Shown: positions 1 to 5,762 of the stretch, piece by piece
Layout: every line of letters begins with the position of its first letter
Numbering within the stretch: the stretch's first letter is position 1
Origin: JBMYXZ01 sp049608925
Lineage (GTDB): Bacteria > Pseudomonadota > Alphaproteobacteria > JAGOMX01
Direction of reading: 5' to 3'
Length of the DNA: 7,596 bases
Assembly (NCBI GenBank): GCA_049608925.1
Contig: JBMYXZ010000070.1
Span: 1 to 7,596, forward strand
Notes under the pieces: generated by a model
The model's input: only the letters and a program-made list of their open reading frames with translations
Databases searched by the model: none
What the model was told of the DNA's origin: nothing
Program-made: the position numbers and the translations under genes

Positions 1-11
1 GCGTAAAAAGT

Positions 12-33
12 CCTAAATCAACAAGGTTTTCCC
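12..33 (+). repeat. Outer direct repeat, left copy
   Basis: Bases 12-33 match bases 275-298 in the same orientation. Twenty of 22 aligned bases are identical, and the right copy has two extra single bases. The shared core is close to TCAACAAGGTTTTCCC. The two copies bracket the inverted-repeat unit at 47-252, with gaps of 13 and 22 bases, so this is not a simple target-site duplication. It may be a more widely dispersed repeat. Confidence 0.55.
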
Positions 34-46
34 TTTATTACTCTAT

Positions 47-83
47 ACTCCGACTTTCCGCGGCTTGACCGCGGAATCCATTT
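47..83 (+). repeat. 37-bp palindromic repeat, left inverted copy
   Basis: Bases 47-83 are the exact reverse complement of 216-252 over 37 positions. Each copy also contains an 8-bp palindromic stem, TTCCGCGG and CCGCGGAA around a 5-base loop (CTTGA on this strand). GC-rich palindromes of this kind are common intergenic repeats in Rickettsiales and related alphaproteobacteria. Membership in a dispersed family is inferred, since only two copies are visible here. Confidence 0.85.
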
Positions 84-110
84 TTTACAATTTTTTCAAT
101 ATTTTATGTG

Positions 111-129
111 GTTATCAAACCTTGATAAC
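111..129. repeat. Perfect 8-bp hairpin
   Basis: GTTATCAA (111-118) and TTGATAAC (122-129) are exact reverse complements separated by three bases. There is no T-run after it on either strand, so it is not a typical intrinsic terminator. It lies between the two 37-bp inverted repeats and could be a protein-binding site or just part of the element. Confidence 0.6.
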
Positions 130-141
130 TTGCATATTTCC

Positions 142-168
142 TTATGATGGGCTTTATGATGGGCTTTA
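142..168 (+). repeat. 12-bp tandem repeat, about 2.25 copies
   Basis: The unit TTATGATGGGCT occurs exactly twice (142-153 and 154-165) and is followed by TTA (166-168). It is inside the spacer of the inverted-repeat unit. It is likely a replication-slippage product that could vary in copy number between strains. Confidence 0.8.
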
Positions 169-215
169 CCGATTGCTACAGACTCAAGAAGATATTTGAT
201 GCAAGCTAAATAATT

Positions 216-252
216 AAATGGATTCCGCGGTCAAGCCGCGGAAAGTCGGAGT
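216..252 (-). repeat. 37-bp palindromic repeat, right inverted copy
   Basis: This is a perfect inverted partner of 47-83. Its internal stem, TTCCGCGG-TCAAG-CCGCGGAA, is intact. On the minus strand it supplies a TGA stop (231-233) to the frame that runs out of the decayed trmB fragment. Confidence 0.85.
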
Positions 253-274
253 CTGTGGGGCTGAGGGAAGATAG

Positions 275-298
275 CCTTAAAATCAGCAAGGCTTTCCC
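275..298 (+). repeat. Outer direct repeat, right copy
   Basis: This is the partner of bases 12-33: 20 of 22 aligned bases are identical plus two single-base insertions. It sits between the right inverted repeat (216-252) and the trmB remnant (309-393). Confidence 0.55.
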
Positions 299-308
299 GC
301 CGTTCTAA

Positions 309-393
309 ATTATTCTCCATCTTTATAGCGCGCCGTTCATAGTGTGTAGAAACCCAATTGGGGGGTATCTTCTTTTGTCTGCACAAAGCCAGC
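309..393 (-). pseudogene. Decayed fragment of the trmB 3' end
   Basis: Bases 309-358 match 1336-1385 of the intact trmB at 44 of 50 positions, and 366-393 match 1404-1431 at 27 of 28. The linking segment is 7 bases here against 18 in trmB, so 11 bases are lost and the reading frame is broken. On the minus strand the pieces translate as A-G-F-V-Q-T-K-E-D, then after the frameshift N-W-V-S-T-H-Y-E-R-R-A-I-K. These correspond to TrmB residues about 174-205. The rest of the gene is absent. The fragment lies in the same orientation as trmB, about 0.95 kb beyond it, with the 543-1265 gene in between. A 54-codon frame (395-231) runs through it into the palindromic repeat but is unlikely to be functional. 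Confidence 0.88.
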
Positions 394-462
394 ATTTACT
401 TCCTTATGTCATCGTCCAGTCTTGTCATTGCTATCACTACACCTGAGGCGTTGACTTCACCA

Positions 463-490
463 TTGAATTAGCCCTTGATGTGCATAGTAT
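463..490 (+). promoter_or_regulatory. Weak candidate promoter for the 543-1265 gene
   Basis: TTGAAT (463-468) and TAGTAT (485-490) are 16 bases apart, and each matches the sigma-70 consensus at four of six positions. The sequence around them is very AT-rich, so chance matches are likely. An isolated TTGACT at 451-456 has no good -10 partner. Confidence 0.22.
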
Positions 491-542
491 ATACATGATA
501 CTGATTCAACTATTACAACATTATTATATTATAAGGTATACA

Positions 543-1265
543 ATGAAAAAATCTTATTTAGTACTCTCGATTCTTGCAATCTTATCTTCCTTATCCTCAA
601 ATTTAAGAGCCAGTGAGAAGCTTAAGTCCTTTTATCCCCCAGAGCATTTTTATAATCCATACAAATCAAAGGAAGTACCGCATGTAAAAGTTACTGTTCC
701 TCAAAGGCTTTCTGTGCCTTACTTTGCTGGAGATCTTGACAGAGAATATGCTGAAAGAGGTGGCCCCGGGTGCCCAGCAGTCGTGTTTAATATTCCTTCA
801 GATCGTCGCGCTAGGACTTTTTACATCCAGGAGCCTGGAATATACCATATCCCAAAGGGGATGTCCTTGCAGGCAGAATCTTCTGAAAGTATTGTAATAA
901 ATGATGATTACACCACAAAGCTCGGGGAAAATTATACACTAAATAACGATACTGCAATTACTATGAAACATGCATATTATATTAAAATATTCATGGGTGA
1001 TAAAAGAGATAAAAAGTTTCCTAAGGTATATGTTATTCCTTGGACTTTAGATCTAAGCCTTTTTGAAAAAATGCATCAGGAGCAGGGTGTTAGTTTGCTT
1101 CAGAAGCTTGTAAGAGCAACCAGTGGCTGGCGCTGTGTGCCTGATAATATAAGCTTGTTATCAACGGAAAAATCAGAAATGCTGTTTACGCATGTCAATG
1201 CTGAGAGTACCTATTTTCCATATCTAAATACTGTTGGGAATTATCCGCCAAAAAAATTAAATTAA
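543..1265 (+). CDS. Predicted secreted protein of unknown function
   Basis: I do not recognise this 240-residue protein. The ATG at 543 is preferred over the in-frame ATG at 480. It has an AAGG ribosome site six bases upstream (533-536) and gives a textbook signal peptide: M-K-K, a hydrophobic stretch over residues 5-17, and likely cleavage at L-R-A|S-E after residue 23. The mature part of about 217 residues has no membrane segment. It has two cysteines, in G-G-P-G-C-P and G-W-R-C-V-P, that could form a disulfide. Many aromatic residues and short alternating hydrophobic stretches suggest a mostly beta fold, which is only a guess. The gene is AT-rich compared with trmB, lnt and hppA. It faces trmB convergently and lies between trmB and a decayed copy of the trmB 3' end. 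Export to periplasm or beyond is inferred from the signal peptide alone. Confidence 0.8.
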   Translation: MKKSYLVLSILAILSSLSSNLRASEKLKSFYPPEHFYNPYKSKEVPHVKVTVPQRLSVPYFAGDLDREYAERGGPGCPAVVFNIPSDRRARTFYIQEPGIYHIPKGMSLQAESSESIVINDDYTTKLGENYTLNNDTAITMKHAYYIKIFMGDKRDKKFPKVYVIPWTLDLSLFEKMHQEQGVSLLQKLVRATSGWRCVPDNISLLSTEKSEMLFTHVNAESTYFPYLNTVGNYPPKKLN

Positions 1266-1276
1266 GTCCATACTAT

Positions 1277-1306
1277 GCCTGCTTTGTATAAGGATACGAA
1301 GCAGGC
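1277..1306. terminator. Hairpin between convergent genes
   Basis: GCCTGCTTTGTAT (1277-1289) pairs with ATACGAAGCAGGC (1294-1306) over 13 positions with one G-U wobble (plus-strand RNA) and a 4-base AAGG loop. It sits between the stop of the plus-strand gene and the stop of trmB, and its edge touches the trmB TAG codon. Neither side has an immediate T-run. It may therefore terminate weakly, or act as a shared barrier or 3'-end stabiliser for both transcripts. Confidence 0.6.
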
Positions 1307-1950
1307 TAGACCTTCCTAAAACAGTAAAAATACCGATTATTTCCCAGCTTTATGGCGCGGCGTTCATAGCGTGTAGAAACCCAATCTGCCGGTGGGGTGT
1401 GAATATCTTCTTTTGTCTGCACGAAGCCAGCTTCTTTGGTATATTCCAGAATATCTTCCGCGTAGGCGTCATCATCGGTGGCAAAACGAAACACGCCGTC
1501 TTGCTTTAGGATACGTTTTAGGTGATGCAGTAAATCAGTCTGAGCCAGACGCCTTTTCTGATGGCGCTTTTTAGGCCATGGATCTGGAAACAGCATGTCA
1601 ATGCGATCAATTGTCGAATCCGGAATGTGTGGCAGCAGATCGCGGATGTCATTCGGATAAAGACGTATGTTGGCAAGCTCTTCGGTGGCAATGCCCCCTA
1701 ACAGCGTAGCAACACCATTTAAGAAAGGTTCTGCCCCCACAAATGTAATATCTGGGTTGGCTTTTGCTTGTGCTGCGATATGCTCGCCATTTCCAAAGCC
1801 GATCTCGAGCCTAATAGGCGCGGGCAGGGTGCTCCAATCGGTTTCTGCAGATACCTCAATTGCAGGCAGCAAGGTGTCTACCAAGCCTTTTTTATGTGGG
1901 GATAGGGGACGGCCTAGGCGGCGCCCATAGAAATTGTACTCTTTACTCAT
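1306..1950 (-). CDS. trmB: tRNA (guanine-N7-)-methyltransferase
   Basis: TrmB uses S-adenosylmethionine to methylate N7 of guanosine 46 in the variable loop of tRNAs in the cytoplasm. The 214-residue product shows the family in order. The SAM-binding motif I is L-E-I-G-F-G-N-G-E (48-56). V-G-A-E-P-F (71-76) and N-D-I-R-D (100-104) follow. The signature F-P-D-P-W-P-K-K-R-H-Q-K-R-R is at 121-134, F-A-T-D-D-D at 156-161, and the C-terminal S-T-R-Y-E-R-R-A-I-K at 192-201 carries the conserved T-x-Y-E-x-R. The acidic and basic residues of the active site are all present, and the length is slightly short of E. coli TrmB (239 residues), mainly at the N-terminus. The start ATG overlaps the lnt stop by one base (TAATG), which implies translational coupling. 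A broken copy of its 3' end lies at 309-393. Confidence 0.96.
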   Translation of the reverse strand: MSKEYNFYGRRLGRPLSPHKKGLVDTLLPAIEVSAETDWSTLPAPIRLEIGFGNGEHIAAQAKANPDITFVGAEPFLNGVATLLGGIATEELANIRLYPNDIRDLLPHIPDSTIDRIDMLFPDPWPKKRHQKRRLAQTDLLHHLKRILKQDGVFRFATDDDAYAEDILEYTKEAGFVQTKEDIHTPPADWVSTRYERRAIKLGNNRYFYCFRKV

Positions 1951-3440
1951 TATATCTTACGTCGATAGCAAATCGTCAGCCCAAGGCCGAATATCAGCAC
2001 AAGAGCAATTAACATCCAATTACGATAGGTTGAATATAAGGTGCCTTCGGCAATATGTCCAGGAATGCTGGCATCGATAATGCCTTCGCTGTTCAAAGGC
2101 AGGTGCTGTAGGATATTCCCATAAGCATCAATGACAGCTGATATCCCCGTATTTGCCCCTCTGATCAGTGGCAAGCCTTCTTCAATAGTGCGAACGCGTG
2201 CTTTCAGCAAATGCTGATAGGGACCAGAGCTGTCGCCAAACCAGGCGTCATTAGTGATGTTTACCATCCATTCCGGGCGCTCGTCCTTAGGATACTGCTG
2301 TCCGGGATACATGGCTTCTGAGCATATTGTTGTGCTAAATGGCGGCAGGTTGCCCAATCCTTCAAAGGTCTCGGGCCCATCACCACCCACAAAGTCATAC
2401 TCTCCGGCAGTTATCTTGGTGATAAAGTCTGGAATCAGCCAGCGCAACGGGACATACTCGCCAAAGGGAACCAGCGTATGCTTGTCATACGTGCCGCGAA
2501 TCTTACCCTTATCATCTATCACAAACAAGGTGTTCCAAAAGCGCTTAGTATCATCATCCCGGCGTGTTGAGCCCAAAATTGTGAAAGTGTTGTCCGGCAG
2601 GTGCAAAGACATAAAGCTTCTTAGCTGCGGCAGCTCGGCGATATAACCATAAATAGCCGACTCTGGCCAGACAATGACATCGATGGGTTGCTCGGCCGGT
2701 AAAGCAGACATGCGCAGCATCTGGTGAAAGAATTGCCGGTGATCATTGGTGTGCCAACGTTCTTCTTGCGAAATATTTGGCTGTACGATGCGCACGAAAG
2801 TATCAGTTTCCGGTATCGGTTGTTGCATGCGAAAGTCGCCATAAAAATATCCAGCGCCTGCAAGAATCAGAACCGATAGCATAGGGATTAGCTTACGGGT
2901 GTAGAGGATGCTGGCACCGAATACAGTCAGCAAGCTCAAGCCATAAATTCCAAATACTGACGTTAACTGTAGAATCTCGGCGATGCGCTCCCAGGTATAC
3001 CCCATTAAGTTCCAAGGAAAAGGCAGAAAGACGTGTCCGCGTACCCATTCTCCCGCTAGCCATAGCAAAGAAAAGCAGAAGACCCGTGCTAGACGGTATT
3101 CCCACCGAATCAGCTTAAGGGGTAGGGCGGCAACGCCAATGAACAAAGCATTCAGCATAGGGATGCCAATTAGCGCGAGGGGAACCAACCAGTAAAAGCG
3201 TTCAATATCAACCCCTAGGGAAAAGGTGACCCAATAGAGGCCTATCAAGTAATAGCCGAATCCAAAGCTGGTGCCCAATATGAAATAGTTTTTATAGGTC
3301 TGGTGGTTGGCATGACTTAACAACCATAAGAAAGCGGGAAAGAATACAAAGGGCGCAACAAAAATGGATAGGGGTGGCATGCTGGTGCCAAGCCCAAGCC
3401 CGTAGACAAATGCAAGAAGTATAGACGTATAAAATTTCAT
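1950..3440 (-). CDS. lnt: Apolipoprotein N-acyltransferase
   Basis: Lnt adds the third acyl chain to the N-terminal cysteine of lipoproteins in the inner membrane, the final step after Lgt and LspA. The 496-residue length is normal. Several hydrophobic segments fill residues 5-201 and one final segment lies at about 474-491 before a basic tail (Y-R-R-K-I). Between them is a periplasmic carbon-nitrogen hydrolase domain of the nitrilase superfamily. The Glu-Lys-Cys triad is visible: E260 in V-W-P-E-S, K320 in T-Y-D-K-H and C373 in T-I-C-S-E. The conserved N-I-T-N-D-A-W-F-G is at 394-402. No clear ribosome site precedes the ATG. The gene starts just past the hppA terminator, so it probably has its own promoter, and it is co-transcribed with trmB. 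Confidence 0.96.
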   Translation of the reverse strand: MKFYTSILLAFVYGLGLGTSMPPLSIFVAPFVFFPAFLWLLSHANHQTYKNYFILGTSFGFGYYLIGLYWVTFSLGVDIERFYWLVPLALIGIPMLNALFIGVAALPLKLIRWEYRLARVFCFSLLWLAGEWVRGHVFLPFPWNLMGYTWERIAEILQLTSVFGIYGLSLLTVFGASILYTRKLIPMLSVLILAGAGYFYGDFRMQQPIPETDTFVRIVQPNISQEERWHTNDHRQFFHQMLRMSALPAEQPIDVIVWPESAIYGYIAELPQLRSFMSLHLPDNTFTILGSTRRDDDTKRFWNTLFVIDDKGKIRGTYDKHTLVPFGEYVPLRWLIPDFITKITAGEYDFVGGDGPETFEGLGNLPPFSTTICSEAMYPGQQYPKDERPEWMVNITNDAWFGDSSGPYQHLLKARVRTIEEGLPLIRGANTGISAVIDAYGNILQHLPLNSEGIIDASIPGHIAEGTLYSTYRNWMLIALVLIFGLGLTICYRRKI

Positions 3441-3449
3441 AACAATTTA

Positions 3450-3478
3450 GATTTAGCAAAATCAATTAAATAGAGCAA
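3450..3478 (-). promoter_or_regulatory. Candidate promoter of lnt-trmB
   Basis: On the minus strand, TTGCTC (3478-3473) is followed after 17 bases by TAAATC (3455-3450). A TGC triplet directly precedes it, as in an extended -10. It lies between the hppA terminator and the lnt ATG at 3440, where a promoter is needed. The -10 match is poor, and if correct it would leave a nearly leaderless mRNA, in keeping with the lack of a ribosome site. Confidence 0.3.
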
Positions 3479-3487
3479 CAGGCAATA

Positions 3488-3517
3488 AAAAAGCCAGAAC
3501 TTTCATTCTGGCTTTTT
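3488..3517. terminator. Bidirectional intrinsic terminator after hppA
   Basis: GCCAGAA (3493-3499) and TTCTGGC (3506-3512) form a 7-bp stem with a 6-base loop. It is extended by five A-T pairs from an A-run on one side and a T-run on the other. On the minus strand the hairpin is followed by six T residues about 30 bases past the hppA stop, which makes it the hppA terminator. The symmetric tract would also stop plus-strand transcription. It isolates hppA from lnt-trmB. Confidence 0.92.
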
Positions 3518-3547
3518 GTAACGTTAGATATACGTTGAACGGTATTC

Positions 3548-5638
3548 TTAGAATGCCATCCATTTTGACAAGATCGCCAACATCAGCAATGCAACGATGT
3601 TGATAATCTTGATCATTGGGTTAACCGCTGGACCTGCAGTGTCCTTGTATGGGTCACCCACAGTGTCACCAGTTATAGCAGCCATGTGCGCTTCTGAACC
3701 TTTGCCACCATGGTTACCGTCTTCGATGTACTTTTTCGCGTTATCCCATGCACCACCACCGGATGTCATAGAGATAGCAACGAACAGACCTGTTACGATT
3801 GTACCCAGTAGCATAGCGCCCAGTGTTGTAAAGGCTTCGTTAGGGCCAGCAAGATAGTACACACCAAACCAGACAACAGGTGATGCAAGAACAGGCAGTA
3901 GAGATGGTATGATCATCTCACGGATAGCTGACTTAGTTAGCAAGTCAACAGCTTTACCGTATTCAGGTTTAGCTTTACCGGTCATAATGCCTTTGATTTC
4001 CTTGAACTGGCGGCGTACCTCGGTAACGATTTCACCAGCAGCACGGCCAACAGCAGTCATCGCCATGGCGCCGAATAGGTACGGCAACATACCACCAAGG
4101 AATAGACCAACCACAACATATGGGTTCTGTAGGTTAAAGTCTACAGTAACACCAGGGAAGTAGTATGTAAGGTCTTCTGTGTATGCTGAGAACAGAACCA
4201 ATGCAGCCAAGCCAGCTGAACCAATCGCGTATCCCTTTGTAACCGCTTTTGTTGTGTTACCAACAGCATCCAAAGCGTCAGTTGTTTTACGAACATCTGC
4301 AGGAAGCTCTGCCATTTCAGCAATACCACCAGCGTTGTCTGTAACTGGTCCGTATGCGTCAAGAGCAACTACCATACCAGCAAGTGCCAACATTGTTGTC
4401 GCTGCAATTGAAATACCGAATAGACCAGCATTCTGAGATGCAACGATAATTCCCACACAGATCACGATAACTGGCAGAGCTGTTGATTCCATTGAAATCG
4501 CCAGACCGCTGATGATGTTTGTTGCGTGACCACTGGTTGAAGCTCTTGCAACACTGCGCACAGGACGGAACTCAGTAGAAGTGTAGTACTCAGTGATCCA
4601 AACAATTAAACCAGTTACTGCAAGGCCAACAAGGGAGCAATACAACAAGTTCATACCAGTAATCTGCATACCATTGACCATGAATGCCTCGTTAAAGCCA
4701 AGCATGTGATGCGTTACAAGAACAATCAAACCACCTGATATTACGGTAGTCGCTATAAAGCCTTTGTAAAGAGCCGCCATAATGTTGTTGCCAGAGCCCA
4801 AGCGAACAGCAAATGTACCCAGAATAGAACCGACGATACAAACACCGCCGATAACCAATGGATACGCCATTAGAATTTCACGCATTGCCTCGGAAGCAAA
4901 CAGAGCAGCCAAAACCATGGTTGCCACAACTGTAACGGCATAGGTTTCGAATAAGTCAGCAGCCATACCTGCACAGTCACCAACGTTATCACCAACATTG
5001 TCAGCTATAACAGCTGGGTTGCGAGGGTCATCTTCAGGAATACCGGCTTCAATCTTACCAACCAGGTCAGCACCAACGTCTGCACCCTTAGTAAAGATAC
5101 CACCGCCCAAACGTGCAAAGATAGAAATCAATGAAGCACCAAAGCTAAGCGCTACAAGAGCTTCCAAGATTTCGCGTCCTTCCATGCCGATGCTCATCAG
5201 ATACATGTAGTATCCAGCAACACCCAACAGCGCCAGTCCTACAACCAACATACCTGTGATTGCGCCAGATGAAAACGCGATGTTCAACGCCAGGCCAAGA
5301 CCTTTACGAGCCGCTTCGGCTGTACGAACGTTTGCACGAACAGATACGATCATACCGATGTAACCAGCAAGACCAGATAGAACTGCACCGATAACGAAGC
5401 CAATCGCCACGTGCATGTTAAGAAGATAAGCAAGAGCAGCCGTCACAATCACACCAACCAAAGCGATTGTTGTGTACTGACGGTTCAAATAGGCCATAGC
5501 GCCTTCTTGAATTGCCCCAGCAATTTCTTGCATACGTTTCGTTCCTGCGCTAGCAGCGAACACTTTTCGAGCGGCAAATAAGCCGTATAGAAGGGCTAGA
5601 ACTCCTGCGAGCAAAACACCCATATAAAGATTCATCAT
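3548..5638 (-). CDS. hppA: K+-independent proton-translocating inorganic pyrophosphatase
   Basis: This integral membrane pump hydrolyses pyrophosphate and moves protons across the inner membrane. The 696-residue length and many hydrophobic segments fit the family. Key motifs are D-V-G-A-D-L-V-G-K (187-195), the Mg-PPi site; D-N-V-G-D-N-V-G-D (213-221); D-A-Y-G-P-V-T-D-N-A-G-G (427-438); and G-D-P-Y-K-D-T-A-G-P (661-670). Subtype is read from G-N-T-T-K-A-V-T (460-467). Lysine at 464 and threshold residue Thr467 (K-x-x-T) mark the K+-independent H+-pumping class, whereas K+-dependent enzymes have Ala there. The first of two adjacent ATGs is chosen because GGAG lies 11 bases upstream. Base composition is more balanced than in the neighbouring hypothetical genes. 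It is a single-gene unit: a leader with an inverted repeat lies in front and an intrinsic terminator behind. Confidence 0.97.
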   Translation of the reverse strand: MMNLYMGVLLAGVLALLYGLFAARKVFAASAGTKRMQEIAGAIQEGAMAYLNRQYTTIALVGVIVTAALAYLLNMHVAIGFVIGAVLSGLAGYIGMIVSVRANVRTAEAARKGLGLALNIAFSSGAITGMLVVGLALLGVAGYYMYLMSIGMEGREILEALVALSFGASLISIFARLGGGIFTKGADVGADLVGKIEAGIPEDDPRNPAVIADNVGDNVGDCAGMAADLFETYAVTVVATMVLAALFASEAMREILMAYPLVIGGVCIVGSILGTFAVRLGSGNNIMAALYKGFIATTVISGGLIVLVTHHMLGFNEAFMVNGMQITGMNLLYCSLVGLAVTGLIVWITEYYTSTEFRPVRSVARASTSGHATNIISGLAISMESTALPVIVICVGIIVASQNAGLFGISIAATTMLALAGMVVALDAYGPVTDNAGGIAEMAELPADVRKTTDALDAVGNTTKAVTKGYAIGSAGLAALVLFSAYTEDLTYYFPGVTVDFNLQNPYVVVGLFLGGMLPYLFGAMAMTAVGRAAGEIVTEVRRQFKEIKGIMTGKAKPEYGKAVDLLTKSAIREMIIPSLLPVLASPVVWFGVYYLAGPNEAFTTLGAMLLGTIVTGLFVAISMTSGGGAWDNAKKYIEDGNHGGKGSEAHMAAITGDTVGDPYKDTAGPAVNPMIKIINIVALLMLAILSKWMAF

Positions 5639-5649
5639 GTCTTATTTTT

Positions 5650-5653
5650 CTCC
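5650..5653 (-). promoter_or_regulatory. Ribosome binding site of hppA
   Basis: GGAG on the minus strand lies 11 bases before the ATG at 5638 and 14 before the second ATG at 5635. The spacing is slightly long and favours the first start codon. Confidence 0.6.
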
Positions 5654-5662
5654 ATTGAAAGA

Positions 5663-5668
5663 TTTATA
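5663..5668 (-). promoter_or_regulatory. Candidate -10 box of hppA
   Basis: TATAAA on the minus strand matches the -10 consensus at five of six positions. Transcription from it would begin just before the GGAG ribosome site and give a leader of roughly 18 bases. No convincing -35 hexamer stands 16-18 bases upstream. A second, weaker pair is TTGTAA (5716-5711) and TAGTAA (5693-5688) with 17-base spacing. Confidence 0.25.
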
Positions 5669-5691
5669 GAATCCCAATTTTGATGACTTAC

Positions 5692-5759
5692 TAACACGCC
5701 TGAAATTGAATTACAAGTGGATTAGAAGTAGACAATATTTTAGGCGGATTAGCGTGTTA
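5692..5759. repeat. Interrupted inverted repeat between hppA and its upstream gene
   Basis: TAACACGC (5692-5699) is the exact reverse complement of GCGTGTTA (5752-5759). Inside it, CGCCTGAAAT (5698-5707) pairs with ATTTTAGGCG (5737-5746) at nine of ten positions, the tenth being a G-U wobble in plus-strand RNA. The two stems share bases and could be alternative foldings. Two copies of GGATTAG also occur (about 5719-5725 and 5746-5752). It could end transcripts of the upstream gene pair (no T-run is present) or regulate hppA. Confidence 0.5.
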
Positions 5760-5762
5760 AAT

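Larger units (their letters stand above)
47..252. mobile_element. Possible small non-autonomous (MITE-like) unit
   Basis: Two perfect 37-bp inverted repeats enclose 132 bp of AT-rich DNA, giving a 206-bp unit with no coding capacity. This shape fits a miniature inverted-repeat element. The alternative is two independent insertions of the same palindromic repeat in opposite orientations. There is no clean short target duplication at the unit's ends, so mobility is only inferred. The identity of the two copies, beside strongly decayed flanking DNA, suggests recent activity or gene conversion. Confidence 0.4.
1..542. other. Repeat-rich intergenic region without an intact gene
   Basis: This 542-base stretch has no open frame that looks like a real gene. 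It holds a pair of inverted 37-bp repeats, an outer pair of direct repeats, a perfect hairpin, a 12-bp tandem repeat and a remnant of the trmB 3' end, each listed separately. Bases 394-480 are unassigned; a continuation of the trmB remnant to about 415 is possible but weak. One plus-strand frame is open from the left edge to a TGA at 66-68 inside the first repeat. It could be the tail of a gene outside the window, but 21 codons are too few to say. Confidence 0.7.

Noticed and set aside
3..68. Tail of an upstream plus-strand gene ending at the TGA at 66-68
   Set aside because: Only 21 codons are visible, and they run into the palindromic repeat, where the same L-R-L-S-A-A ending appears by virtue of the repeat itself.
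142..168. Start of a CRISPR-like array
   Set aside because: The 12-bp units are directly adjacent with no spacers, so this is a simple tandem repeat.
407..472. A 21-codon plus-strand frame beginning M-S-S-S-S-L-V-I-A
   Set aside because: It is too short and has no ribosome site. The region is more likely decayed DNA.
480..542. N-terminal extension of the secreted protein from the ATG at 480
   Set aside because: It would add 21 residues in front of a clear signal peptide and has no ribosome site, while the ATG at 543 has AAGG six bases upstream.
2254..2646. A 130-codon plus-strand open frame inside lnt
   Set aside because: It is antisense to the conserved catalytic domain of lnt, resembles no protein, and is a by-product of the codon use of the real gene. 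The same applies to the other open frames opposite or out of phase with trmB, lnt and hppA.
3441..3547. Riboswitch or small RNA between hppA and lnt
   Set aside because: The only structure is the terminator hairpin at 3488-3517, and the remainder is low-complexity AT-rich sequence.
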